64,000 nucleotides of DNA from NCBI GenBank assembly GCA_023653785.1, contig JAMKCH010071783.1, forward strand, positions 1-64,000, in the 5' to 3' direction. A program made the translations under genes and the position numbers. The DNA is from Ophioderma brevispina. Taxonomy: Eukaryota > Echinodermata > Ophiuroidea > Amphilepidida > Ophiodermatidae. The first letter of the stretch is position 1. The number at the start of each line of letters is the position of its first letter. Below, piece by piece: positions 23,331-34,759 of the stretch. The notes under the pieces are model-generated. The model was not told the DNA's origin, ran no database searches, and saw nothing but the letters and a program-made list of their open reading frames with translations.

Positions 23331-26300
23331 AAACGTAATGTCTTTTCATTTATTCCATACCGATCGTAGACGGGTTGGTTAGGAGCTGTGTTGGTCTATA
23401 GTGTCTCGAAAGCAGCACGGCAGTACGGTTGACACGAACAAGCCTCGTTTTTTTTGTCAAGAATAGTCACGATGTCATCCTGCGCACAAATTAAACAATA
23501 ACAAAAAACAATAAAAACACTGCCAGTTACGCCACTATGAAATTGACGGTATGCGACTGCATCGGAAAGAAAGATTCATTATTATGATGATAGTTAAGCT
23601 GCAACTGAAAATACTACTCAAAATTATGATTTTATCATCAAAATGTTTGATAAAATCACTTTGTACCCAAAACTATCATTTTTGTTGGTTGTTTGTTTGT
23701 TTTTTAGGGGTGTGACTACGGACCTGGTGGCGTAAATTATTTATCCGATGCAATAATCTACTGAAGAGCCCTGTAGACCACCCTTGTGTATTTGAACAAA
23801 TACTCCATTTCTAATCACCTCCAAAGGGGATTGAGATCAGTCAAACTAGCTAAGATCTGTTGAGAGAAGACCTAAATAATAAAATAATGAATGAAACTAT
23901 TTTCAGTGTAGATTATCGAGGTGACGTATAATATATGAATCCTCAATTCTGGGATAGGATTTATACAAATTGCATATGTATATGGAAGCGCTTCAGGTGT
24001 TCTGTCGTCTTGTTATTGAGTCCAACGCTTTTAAACAACTTTGACAATTTAAATGTACTTCTTTTGTGGTGAACAACGTAAAATTGCAACTCATTTTCCA
24101 GTGGAAAGATGGAAAGAAGTCTTTTCTATTCTTGTGGTATTAGATGATGCGAAGAACTTCTCAATTCGATGTTATTGATAATTTAGTTTAAAAATATGGG
24201 TAGGTGATGGTTATACTAACGACTGCACTGGAAAATTACCCTCCTCTAAATGTTATTCTTAGTGCTGAATCCATGGTGAGAGTTACCCAAAATAGAGGTC
24301 AGAAATGTTCTATTTCAATTTAAAACATAAGATTGTTTTTATCCAAACGGGGTACAAAACAAAGTTGGTCAGTTGTTCAGGATGGGTTGTTTTGTTTGTT
24401 TGGTTGTTTCTTTTCCTTTTGATTATTTTTTGTCGTTTTTGTCTTGTTTTTTTTTATATTGGCTTTTGTACATGGTTATTTCTTTTTGGTTTTGCACTGA
24501 AACTGTTTTGCTTTTGTTATGATTGGTTGGTTTTGTTGTGTTCTTTTTTCCTGTTGTTTTTGTTTGTGTGTTGTTTGTTTTTAGACATGGCAAACTATTT
24601 GTTACTCAGGTATTCTTCCTGCCCAATTTTCAAAATGTGGTGTGCTAAAACCACCAAAAACCGAAAACTAAACAAAAACAAAAGCAAAGTCCTGTATCTA
24701 GTGTTCGTTAAGCGGCCTTGTATGCTATTGTTTTTGTGGATTCATGGCTAAGCCACTTTCTAAAACTCTATACTTATGAGGTCCTACATTGGTATTTAGG
24801 AAGAATATTATTACAATTCCCATTTCATGACATGTAAAGTATTTGTTTGGTCTTTTGATGAAAAATCGATCCCTTCAGTACTGGAATTAAATTTGCCTTT
24901 GTTCAAACAAATGTGTAGACAAAGTGTGTGAGGAGTGTTGCACGCTCAGGGAGAAGCTTTCGGACATACAATTAGCTTGACATTTGAAAGAAGTCTTCTC
25001 TAGGATGGAAGACTTACAGATGTAGTTAATAATTTCATTGAAATATGATGCAAAACATTTACCATTTTGTTTTATTTGCTTTCTGTTACATTGTCTTTTC
25101 TTGTTCACCCTGGACTACTAAAAAACAGCTTCATTTTAAGGTATTGCTGTCAATAGTTTGCCCAGAAGTCATAAAACCTATAGTATATGCCAAAATAGGC
25201 TAAATTTACATCTTTTTTGGCAAAATATCGGGGACTCAATATCCAAAGTGTCGAGTTTCAGAGTTCAAATGATGTCTCTTTTCTTCAGCTACACGTTAGT
25301 TTACAAAATGTTGCAGGCAGTTTATATCACAGCTCACTAAGATCGGCTTTGTGGTCCAAGAGGACGCGTCTAATTGAGTGCTGACGCTGTCAGAGTGGTT
25401 TGTACACGAACGAGATATAGTGATGTATACGGAAGACAACGTGTTGTGTGCATCATTAATTAAAGTAACATGCTAGTTTCCGAGAGCGGGGTAGCCTCTG
25501 TGACGATTCGACTGAAGTCGCAAGTGGGACAATTATGGAATACTTATGGAATGCTTACTAGAATTCGACAGTCGATTGTATGCAATTCCATAGAACCAGC
25601 CGCTTTCTTAGAAGGTAGTAAAGATGTGAAGAAATTTTTGGTTAGATGACTACCATCAAAGGCAGGCTAATTAGTTTGAGAATGACAAACACTATAATAT
25701 TAGACGTGCTGGTTTCGTTTGTGTTATTTCTTAGTATAAGAGGGATTTTCTCATCTACTGAAGAAATTTGTTCCTATGGGAAAATTGTTCCTATGTCTAA
25801 CAAGAAATATAACGCTACCGCCCTTTTTGTGGTGATCGTCAAATTTTCTCTAGGGATGTTAGGGATATTGGAGTGTTCATAAATACTTACGTGAGGGTTG
25901 GGTAATTTGTTGTCTTGAAATCATAATATTTTGATTACCCTCTTTTTGGGCTGTATATTTTTTGAACCCCCTTCTTCACGTCCTTCTTCATGTCCTAAGA
26001 AAATCAGCATATGTTGCATATGTTTTTAACTTATGGATAAAATAGCATCTATTCCATAATATCTATCATTGCAATGACAAATATTGAAATTCACATGTAG
26101 GTGTGTAGGTGGTATCCATCAATGCATACGGAGAGAATCAAACCAGCAATCAAACATGATTGCCAGGAGGTAACGCTTTGAAATGTATGAAAATGCCTCA
26201 AGAACATCCGTGACCTTTATGTGATATTATTATTATCGATATATTGTAGCTATCTTATATGAAGTATTGAGCTGAGGTGTGACACATTGATTGATATGCC

Positions 26301-27902
26301 GCAATTTCATACAAACATTGTAAGAACTAAAACATGTATTCATGCAAGAATACGTTGATGAAATAATGTGTTTCCTTCTTTTGTTTGTTTGTTTTTGTTA
26401 TTTACAGGTAATACTTGGATTCAATGTCATTCAATAAAATAAACGAGTTATTGTTTCTTCCATATGCACAATCCTGCCAAATGCTTTTGTCTTATATCCT
26501 GATTAGGAAACCGAAAAAGGTATTGAGGAAATCAGCAGAAGAGGAAAACACTCACTAGATAATGAAACAAGCTTTTAAACTTCTTTTTGGCCAAAAAGGT
26601 TTTAGAGAAATCTTCAGCGAGCTGCGTCAAACCTAGACACACTTCATTACGTTGGGTGATGTTTTGTTCTTGTCTTAGTACTCTAGAAAGATTTTAGACG
26701 TATGGGACACAACGCCCGGAGTACTATCAACACCTCGTCATCTCCACAACATTTCGGAATTCTTCATCTTTAATTGAGATCCTTTAGCTATTCAAAAGAT
26801 TACAACACATACATGACCAAAAGCATCAGAATAATTCCACAATCTCATCAGCTTCTATCTTCTTATGACTTCACACAAGGCCATGTAATTTGTATGCGTA
26901 AAAGAAAAGTAATGTACACATATACCTTTAGGAGAAATGCTGTTCGGTGAAGCAATCTATGGATGTTATCAAACTCATGACTTAGGCTGGATTCCCGTTT
27001 CACGAGGAAGAATATGCGTCGTTGAGGGAACGATAACTGCTTGCGGGTTTTATAAAAATTGTTTTCCGTGCGAGTCTTGTATATCTTATAAACACTGACC
27101 TTTCCTCCGTTGGATGTACTTAAGTTAACTTCTCACGCACTGTAATCCCGTAATTGGTACTCAATACTCTATTGTCAGCTCCTGACAAACCCAATTAAGC
27201 GATGGCTCTTCAATTTTAAGTGGGGCGATAAATAAACTGTTTAACAAATGGATAAATGTAGCGGTGACCAAATACTCCCGCGACAAAGAGTGGAACCCAG
27301 ATAATAAGACGATATTGAACGAAATCAATACTGTTAATTGGCTATAAAAGATTTCTCCCCTGCGGCTTATAAATGTTCCGTGTGGAGGTTTCTTTATTAC
27401 CATGTGAAATTGCGTGTCTGCAAAGAATCTGTTTGCGTGTGACATGTTCCGTCGGAAGCTTTTCTCCGATGCAATAACTTTGCTCTTGAAACTGGGAATA
27501 TCGCCTCTTAAGTATCTTCTTAGCTATCGTTGAAGAGACTTACAGTGAATTTATAGTATTAAAGTCGTTTTTTTCTCAAACATACCCCTACATTACTTGA
27601 ATTTGTAAGTCATTTTATTTGATTTTGATACAGAACATGGAGGAAATTTTGTACAGTATCTTCTATATGGTGCTACCTTAGAGCATTCCTCTAGTTCATT
27701 ACAAGAAACCCATTTTTGTTAGTTTTTGCGTAGAATGCCAAAACTCGGCACATCTTATAATAACCGGTATAACCTTTGTCACTCCCCCTAGTTTCAGGAT
27801 GCTATTCCTATTTAAAAGGTCATGTGAATGACATTACACATTCGTGGATGCCACCTGTGGTATATTTCAAATAGTCCCCTGCTTTGTATTCATTGCAGGT
27901 CG

Positions 27903-27914
27903 TTTTCCCTTGAT
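27903..27914. repeat. Target-site duplication, left
   Basis: TTTTCCCTTGAT, matching TTTTCCTTTGAT at 31072-31083 on the other side of the LINE. Block B copy 3 has the single empty site 'tttttccttgat' followed by 'gacgcga' (about 47780-47797). Confidence 0.75.
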
Positions 27915-30900
27915 CTTTCTTCTTCTTATGTGTCCAAACACGGTTGTCTCAAATATGACCAGCCAGAGATGTGTGGCAACGTCCTGGCTGCTCCTGAATC
28001 CGCAAGGTCCTTGTTTTGCATTGTTGCTCCATCAATGGGCAGACCAAGAGTTGTTTCATTGTCTGTGATGCTGTCCCACAACCACAGTTTATAACCTGTC
28101 TGCTTCCAGATAGCCCCACTTCTGCAAGGAAAACCTTAGATCGGCCAGTTCTGTTTCTCAATCTATTGAGGCATCGCCATCAGCCCATGATGAGTCAACT
28201 CCAGGTGGGATATGCTCCACAGGTTCAATACCGATAGCTTGTGTACTACTTTGTTGATGTCAAGTCTTTCTTTCCACAGGTCGACTCTCTTAAACAACCT
28301 CCTTGAGACTGTTTCAAGAGTTGGACTTTGCTTAAGAAACTCTTCTCCCTCTGAATTTAAGGCGGTTGGCAGCAGGTATCTGTTTCATTCACATTATACT
28401 TGGCAGCTACGCGCTTGTATGCTCGCTACGCTTCGACGTATGTCTGGTGGAGCAATTCTGCTATGATGTACAGTTTCCGGTGTGTGACGGAGCATCCTTT
28501 GATAACGGGAAGAGGCATTTTGGCGCTGGATCAAGCTCGTGCATGAGTCGATCTTTCCCTTACAGGGCATGCATACTCTGCACATGAGTTACCGCAGGAC
28601 AAGTGCCGTCGAACTTAGGGTATGGTGGGCGAGTACCCCCTCTTGTGCCAGTGAGTTGGTTCAAGATGTTATTGCGTGAACATACTTTACACTCTTCGTC
28701 TCTTCTCGATGTGGTCTTATAAGAGAGAGTGCGGGCCAAAGTACTCCTAGTAGACATTGTTATCACAGTGCTCCAGGAGTTCCAGACCAGGTACCTTTAA
28801 TCTGACGTTTGCTTCACGGTTGCGTATATGGAAAATCACACACCGTGTGTCTTAGATGGTATTTGCACGTAGGGTTTTCTCATAATAAGGAGTTAGTTCA
28901 TCCAAAGCTTTGGAGAGTCTCTCTTCAAAACTGTGAAGTCGGCATCTTGTGCGCTAATTCCCCAAGATTTCGTCTGCATAAATCAAACGTCGGTTCCTGC
29001 ACTCATAGGTTGGTCGTTGGTTTAAATGTTGAACAGAGAGGTGGCAGCACACCCCTGTGGTAGACCATTCTTGAGCCTACGCCATTGGCTCTTCTTCGCT
29101 CCTATCTGAACAAGAACATCCTGTTTGCCATCAATCTCGATACGCAAACTCAGTCAAGCGGAGTGTCCTTGGTAATTCCAGGATCTTATGGAGTAGGCAT
29201 CTGTGGATACAGTGTCGTAGGCTGCTGATAGGCTCCGACACACAAAACCCGGTTCCCATACCCCTTCTCGCAACCTCCAATGTGTTGATTTAGGTTGAGT
29301 ACTTGGCTTGTTTTGTTGATTTGCCAGCCGGAACCTGCTTGTTTCTGTATGGAGGTGTTCGTCTATCAACACGGTGCGATACCATTGAGCTTGAGCAGGA
29401 GGCGTTTCAAAGAGCTTGTAGGTATGGCTAAGGAGTGATATAGGTCCTGTAGCTCTTGGGATTGGATGGATCTTTTTCCCGTGGCTTTAGGGGATTGCCA
29501 TAACATTGCTTTCCTGTCCTTCCAGATCTTTGGGAACCTGTGGAAATACGGCAGCAATTGTAGAGCCTCAGTAACCATTCCTTTGCTAATGGGCCAAGAT
29601 TTTTTCGTAGAGATGTTGTCAAGGCCTACTGCTTTTCCTTGTTGAAGTTTAGCAATACCGGATTCCAATTCGTCCCATGGTGGAAGGGGCGAGTGAAACC
29701 GGGTCACCACTATTACTCTTATGGGCTAGTTTGATCTTCTGGGTTTCTTGCTGTACTTGCAGAAAAATTTAAAATTAGTTGGTGGGCAACTTGGGTTGGG
29801 TGTGACATGTGCTGCTGAGGGGGGGGTGGAGGTTCTGTTGGATCCCCGGAGCTTTCGGATGGAGACCATGCTTTCCTTCTGTTATGGTCAAAATCGGTGG
29901 ATTTCAATTAAAGTGTGCCAAGTTTTGATCTGTTCCTTCCTGGGAGATCCTCTCCGAAACTATCTCGCCTTTATCAGTTGTAGTCTGAAAAAGGACAGCT
30001 CAACATGGGTTGTATACTCTTGATATTCTCTAGCACATTCCTTTGAAGGCCTGGTATATATTCCGTCCTACAGCTCTGGGTATGATCTCCGTGCAGTCTT
30101 GTTCACTATTTGGGAAAATTTGTCATAGTTAATGGGGTTTGGAGCAATCGTCTTCACATTCTGATCCAGGTCGATCATGAATCCTTGCCAGTCTCTTTCC
30201 TGTTATTAAAGCGGGCGCTTAAAAGAAGGCACTTTTTTTGGTCTTACTGGCGTTGACTTGGATCCGATTGGTCGATGTTGAGTTTGTTGAACAGGATCCA
30301 GAACAATCTTGCTCAAAGGTTAGAGATGTTTGTTGCTACCATAGCTAAATCAGTGTTGTAACCTCTTTCCAACGGCACTATGAAATGATGACGGCATCTT
30401 AGAGTCATGAAGGAGACGTAGATTTTGACTGTCTATCCATTCCTCGACAGCTTGTCCGTCTGTAGTTTCATTGTAGCCCCATTGGGTACTAAGTGCTGTT
30501 GATGTCGCCAATGAAGAAGTGAGGTTTGGTGGAGTAGGAAGTCCCCAGGGTTGAAGTTTGAGGGTGCGTGAAGTCTTCTGATGGATGTTTGTAGACAGAT
30601 GTAAACTAGACGAGCTAAGCTCAATGGTGAGTGAGTTGTTATCATCAGACATTGAGGTTGCTACTACTTCGGTACCTGTTCTCGCAAATATAGCACTTCC
30701 GTATGGTCGATGTGGTCTCTCGGTGGCAAGAACCATTCCTGGTATGGTTGGCGTTGGTTATTGATCCATCGTGTTTTCCTCCTGCAGACAATAGGCATCG
30801 CAATGGAGATTGTTACACCAATCGTCAATGATGGTACTTTTTGTGCACTGAAACCCCTTCACATTCAATGATGCTATAAGTCAAAAGGCAGACCGTAGAA

Positions 30901-31071
30901 AAGGCCTGTGCTGAGGTCTAGTCATGAGATGGTATACGTTAAAAATATGTTAATGAAAACATTGTTTGGATTTGTAGAGATAGTTCGCTCTTCGCTTCCG
31001 CATTTTTAACTGCTTCGCTTCGCAGTGTTAACAGGGAGACCACAAGACGTTCTCTACTTCTCCCCTCTTAC
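27915..31071 (-). pseudogene. Decayed non-LTR retrotransposon (LINE), EN + RT
   Basis: Minus-strand LINE of 3.16 kb bounded by a 12-bp target duplication and ending in a (GAA)-rich 3' tail. In order it shows an apurinic-type endonuclease region (about 30900-30300) with LNVKGF, LQEENT and a GDIN..STQWGYNETTDG segment, then LLHDSKMPSSFHSAVGKR. The reverse transcriptase start is at 29660-29580, with KAVGLDNISTKK. DLSAAYDTV-like SLSAAYDTV lies near 29240-29215 and GLPQG near 29049-29066. The catalytic box near 28965-28990 reads YADE in place of YADD. After the RT come CAEYACPV near 28580 and a Cys-rich tail, CGCGTASQT...LLVCPL, near 28090-28030. Frames are shifted many times, so it is inactive. 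It is shorter than an intact two-domain element and probably deleted internally. Placement in the I/Jockey-like group is an inference from motifs. Confidence 0.8.
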
Positions 31072-31083
31072 TTTTCCTTTGAT
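31072..31083. repeat. Target-site duplication, right
   Basis: TTTTCCTTTGAT, pair of 27903-27914 with one mismatch. Confidence 0.75.
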
Positions 31084-31368
31084 GACGCGATTCCAGTCGT
31101 TCCGTTTCAAGAAGAGACACTGCATTCAACGAATCTGAAAAAGCCCAGAATGGCATGTGGTTTTGGGTATATGTTTCCCCATTGCAATGCATCGCCTAAA
31201 GATGTTGAACCCACATATTTGAACACCCAAATGATTGTTTGTTGTTGTTTGCTGCTAGCGCGTGCTGCATTTTTTTGTGTAAATGTACATTAAGTGGTAG
31301 CATAGCTATATCGTAATTGGTAGTAGCGATATTAGCGATATTGACCCAATACTTGAACATCAAAAATG

Positions 31369-31550
31369 CCTGTTGTTGTTGTTGTTGTTGTTGTTGCTGC
31401 GTGCTGCTTGTGGTGCTACTTGTGGTGATGGTGGTGTTGGTGTGGGCGGGGGGGGGCCCCGGGTGGCGGGTGGGCGGTGGTGGGCGGCGCGGCGGTGGCG
31501 ATGGTGGTGGTGGTAGTAGCGGTAACGGTGCATAGAGTAGTAGTAAAACC
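31369..31550 (+). repeat. GTT/GGT/GGC triplet microsatellite in block B copy 1
   Basis: (GTT)n grades into GTG, GGT, GGC and GTA triplets with a G-rich core. The equivalent place in copy 2 (32827-32985) and copy 3 (47965-48350) holds triplet arrays of different length and composition. Poly-amino-acid open frames on both strands are artefacts. Confidence 0.85.
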
Positions 31551-31802
31551 TCAGCAAAGTATTAAGTAGTTGGTATTAGTAGTTCGCCTTTGTTATTATT
31601 TTTTTTGCGCGTGTTCCCTGTGTCAATAAACAACCTCTCTAAAAAAAACCTTTCCAACCTTTACCCTGCTGATACTAGTCATCGGTCTTAGCCTTGCATT
31701 TATTTTATTTCAGAGACCACTATACCTGTAGATCCCCGTCAGGTAGCACGCGCAAAGGCCAAAGATGACGATTCGTTTGCTATGACATCACCTTCTTCCG
31801 TA

Positions 31803-33640
31803 CGCTAAAGCCCTTTGTTGTTGGTATCGCAGATTTCTCTATGGACATTATGAATGGGAAATGTCATAATACTTAAGGTGAGGGTTTGAGGCTTTTTGGG
31901 GTCTTGAAATCATAATATTTTGATTACTTCTTTGCGCTGTATATTATTTACCCCTCTTCCTGTCCTTCTCTTCATGTCCTAAGAAAATCAGCATAATTTT
32001 AACCTTATAGCTAAAATACATCTATTCCATACGATCAAACCTTGCAATGAAAAATATTGGTCTCTATGAATGCATACGGAGAGAATCAAACCAGCTATAT
32101 AACATGATCACCAGGAGGTAACGCTTTGAAAAATGTATGAGGTGCTGCAATAACATCCGTTACCTTTATGTGTATTAAACCATGTTTTACAAAAAAACCA
32201 ATATATTGTAGCATCTTATTTATCATTAAGTATTGAACTGAGGTGTGACACATTGATTGATAGCCGCAATTTCATACAAAAACTTGTAAAACTAAAGCAT
32301 GTATTCATGCAAGCATACTCTGTGTTTGTTTGTTTGTTTGTTTTTGGTTAGGTTACAGTTTTATTAATGCCGGGATATTCATTCAATTGCGTAATAAAAT
32401 GTATACGAGTATTGCTTCTTCAATGCCACGATCCTGCCAAATGCTTTTGTCTTATATCCCCCATTAGGAAACCGAAAAAGGTATTGAGAAAATCAGCAGA
32501 AGAGGAAAACACTCACTAGATAATGAAACAAGCTTTTAAACTCCTCTTTGCCAAAAAAGGTTTTAGAGAAATCTTCAGCGAGCTGCGTCAAGCCTAAACA
32601 CACTTCATTACGTTGGTTGATGTTTTTCCTGTCGTACTCATTACTCTAGAAAGATTTTAGACGCATGGGACACACCGCCCGGAGAACTATCAAAACCTCG
32701 TCATCTCCACGACATTTCGAATTCTTCATCTTTAATTGAGATCCTTTAGCTATTCAAAAGATTACAACACATACATACATGACCAGCATCAGATTAATTC
32801 CACAATCTCATCAGCTTCTAAAGTTAGTGGTGGTGGTGGTGGTGGTGGTGTCGTGGTGGTGGTGGCGGTGGTGGCGACGGCGGCTGCGGCGGCAGTGGCG
32901 GTGGCGATGGTGGTGGTGCTGGTGGTAGTCGTGATAGTAGTAGTAGCAGCAGCAGAAGTAGTAGTAGTTGTGGTAGAGTCGCCTTTGTTGATTAAAATTG
33001 TTCGCGTGCTCCACTGCTGTCAATAAAGCAACCTGTCTAAAAATAACCTTTCCAAACCTGTACCTTCTTAATACAGTCATCGTCTTAGCTGTGCATTTAT
33101 TCAGAGACTACTATACCAGTAGAGCGTCAGGTAGCAAGCGCAAAAGGCCAAAGATGACGATTCGTTTGGTATGACATCACATTCTTCCGTAGGTGCGCGT
33201 TCCCAATCGAAATTGCCTACTTCAATATCGTCTTGGTTAAAGTTTATGTCGTTATGTTGTATCGATATTCAATGTGTAAGTCAAAGTCTTAACACTGCTC
33301 TCTTCTGTTTAAAATTTTTATTGTAGTGGTGAGATCCATTTTTATTGTTATTTTCTGAAAGAAAATAGTATACGACAGATCTTCGAATGTAAGTTTAAGT
33401 ACATGTTTGAACAGAAATAAGGCGGTTCATTCGATTTCTTAATTTTTTCGAATGCATCTATGTCAAAATGGAGGAAGCCGAAGGCTCACTTGAAGGAACT
33501 TCAAGAGCAAGCTGAGTCGGATTAAAAAAACAACACCACTAAAATTAACAAGGGAAATTTATCAACACTACATAACAGTGCTTACCTTCTAATCATTGAA
33601 GAAAGAAAGTAAACAAAATGGAAAGAAATAGTATTTGTTT
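31803..33640. repeat. Duplicated block B, copy 2 (partial, tandem)
   Basis: Begins directly after copy 1 at a junction near 31803. There sequence equivalent to 33180 in the unit ('gacatcaccttcttccgta') is fused to sequence equivalent to about 25812 ('cgcta..gccctttg'). It then follows copy 1 from 25860 to about 26870, skips to the triplet array, and continues with the right end of the unit as in copy 3 (48360-49020). Only the right part of the unit is present. No gene supported. Confidence 0.75.
32827..32985 (+). repeat. GGT/GGC/GTA triplet microsatellite in block B copy 2
   Basis: Dominated by GGT and GGC, then AGT/AGC triplets. Position equivalent to the array at 31369-31550. Confidence 0.85.
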
Positions 33641-33795
33641 GGGGCACCCGTTGTTTAATGTGACGCCTGTCACTGGATAAAAACGCTAGTGATTTTTGAA
33701 TGAAACAAGACACATGGACCCATTTAGGCATTATTTTAGTTCAACTTTGATGCCTGTCACTAGATAAAGACACTAGTTTTATTGGATGTTTATAC
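33625..33795. repeat. Dispersed repeat with internal TCACT.GATAAA motif
   Basis: Matches, in inverted orientation, 49735-49890 and 52515-52675 inside the two block D copies. It contains two internal copies of a motif like GTCACTGGATAAAAACGCTA and GTCACTAGATAAAGACACTA. No coding potential. Confidence 0.6.
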
Positions 33796-33997
33796 CTTAA
33801 AACATATGATTAGACACCTTTTTTACTTTTCATGCTAATCTAGAGGCAAAGTTATGATACATAATAGGAAATAGCGGCCATTTTGGACGCCATCTTTGAT
33901 TTTCAAAGTTCCACAACAGGGATGTTATTCTAGACATATACCTGGACCTACCAGCTTGTTATGAGCCATGTCCACCTTATAACTAATGTTCTTGGTC

Positions 33998-34071
33998 TAT
34001 ATATATAGAGAGAGAGAGACAGACAGACAGACAGATAGACAGACAGACAGAGGGAGAAAGAGAGACAGAGA
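33998..34071 (+). repeat. AT/AG/(GACA)n microsatellite
   Basis: Consecutive TA, GA and GACA repeats. Confidence 0.9.
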
Positions 34072-34074
34072 TTA

Positions 34075-34245
34075 TGAAACATTTTTGCTTTTTGTTTGGA
34101 TGTTTGTTAATTGTTTGGTTGGGTGTGTGCTTGATATTTTTATTCTCAACAACTCTTTAAAATAGTTTTAGTGTGTATTAGATGGTAGGTTATTACATGC
34201 CATATCAATAGCTATTTAATTTTTGGTTTACCAGCACCTGAATTG
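34075..34245. repeat. Dispersed repeat shared with block D
   Basis: Matches 50005-50150 and 52780-52920 in direct orientation, with common runs such as TTTTTGTTTGGA, TTTGTTAAT and TTACATGCCATATCAATAGC. It shows that fragments of the block D 3' region are dispersed outside the tandem pair. Confidence 0.6.
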
Positions 34246-34377
34246 GATAGCTGCTCTTAAATTTTAGATTTTTTCCATAACATACTAGCAAGCAACTTCA
34301 CTTATCTTTTGATAAATCGTCAACTGAATTAAAACTGTTATCAAAAATTCAATCAGGATTTGAATTGTCTAAACCTA

Positions 34378-34739
34378 CAATCCTCACCAAAAGTCTTGGA
34401 ACACTTACGCGCATTAAGGTGTAAATAAATGTCCCCCACACACCTGTACAATGTTGTTCAGAGGCCAACGTTTTATCGTGTTGTGAAGGGATCTGAACAT
34501 TATCTGATGGGGAGGGGGAAGGGTAAAACAATGCTCCAGCTCCTGCTTTCCCTTGCATTTTGGAGAATGATTATATTCAATTACAGCAAAGTCTGATGGG
34601 GAGGGGGAAGGGTAAAACAATGCTCCAGCTCCTGCTTTCCCTTGCATTTTGGAGAATGATTATATTCAATTACAGCAAAGTCTCACGCTTGATTGCATTA
34701 AAAATCGCGGGGTGTTCCAAATACTTTTTGCGAGGATTG
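34378..34739. mobile_element. Tc1/mariner-type MITE, 362 bp
   Basis: Inverted terminal repeats CAATCCTCACCAAAAGTC..TTGGAACACTT (left) and CAATCCTCGCAAAAAGTA..TTGGAACACCC (right, reverse complement), about 30 bp each, flanked by TA on both sides (34376-34377 and 34740-34741). TA target duplication and the AAAAGT.TTGGAACA terminus are typical of Tc1/mariner. No transposase is encoded. The interior carries a perfect 89-bp tandem duplication. Confidence 0.8.
34503..34680. repeat. Perfect 89-bp tandem duplication
   Basis: 34503-34591 and 34592-34680 are identical by eye, both starting TCTGATGGGGAGGGGGAAGG and ending TTACAGCAAAG. It lies within the Tc1/mariner-type MITE. Exact identity, in a window where other copies are riddled with indels, suggests a recent event or slippage. 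Confidence 0.9.
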
Positions 34740-34759
34740 TAGATGTAGAATGGCAACTT

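Larger units (their letters stand above)
23785..31802. repeat. Duplicated block B, copy 1 (with LINE inside)
   Basis: Aligns with block B copy 3 (43350-49030), for example 24055-24300 with 43615-43880, 25440-25600 with 45060-45235, 26480-26640 with 46880-47045 and 27590-27710 with 47460-47580. The part from about 25800 also aligns with copy 2 (31803-33640). This copy carries a 3.16-kb LINE at 27915-31071 and about 530 bases (roughly 26985-27515) not present in copy 3. It lacks several insertions that copy 3 has. No host coding exon is supported. Confidence 0.8.

Noticed and set aside
24305..24751. 148-codon plus-strand frame, very hydrophobic
   Set aside because: Phe/Leu/Cys-rich translation of a T/G-rich low-complexity stretch. 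The partner in block B copy 3 (43920-44283) does not keep the frame.
27161..27445. 94-codon minus-strand frame
   Set aside because: Lies in a segment present only in block B copy 1, with no recognised family and an early donor-like site. Insufficient for a gene call.
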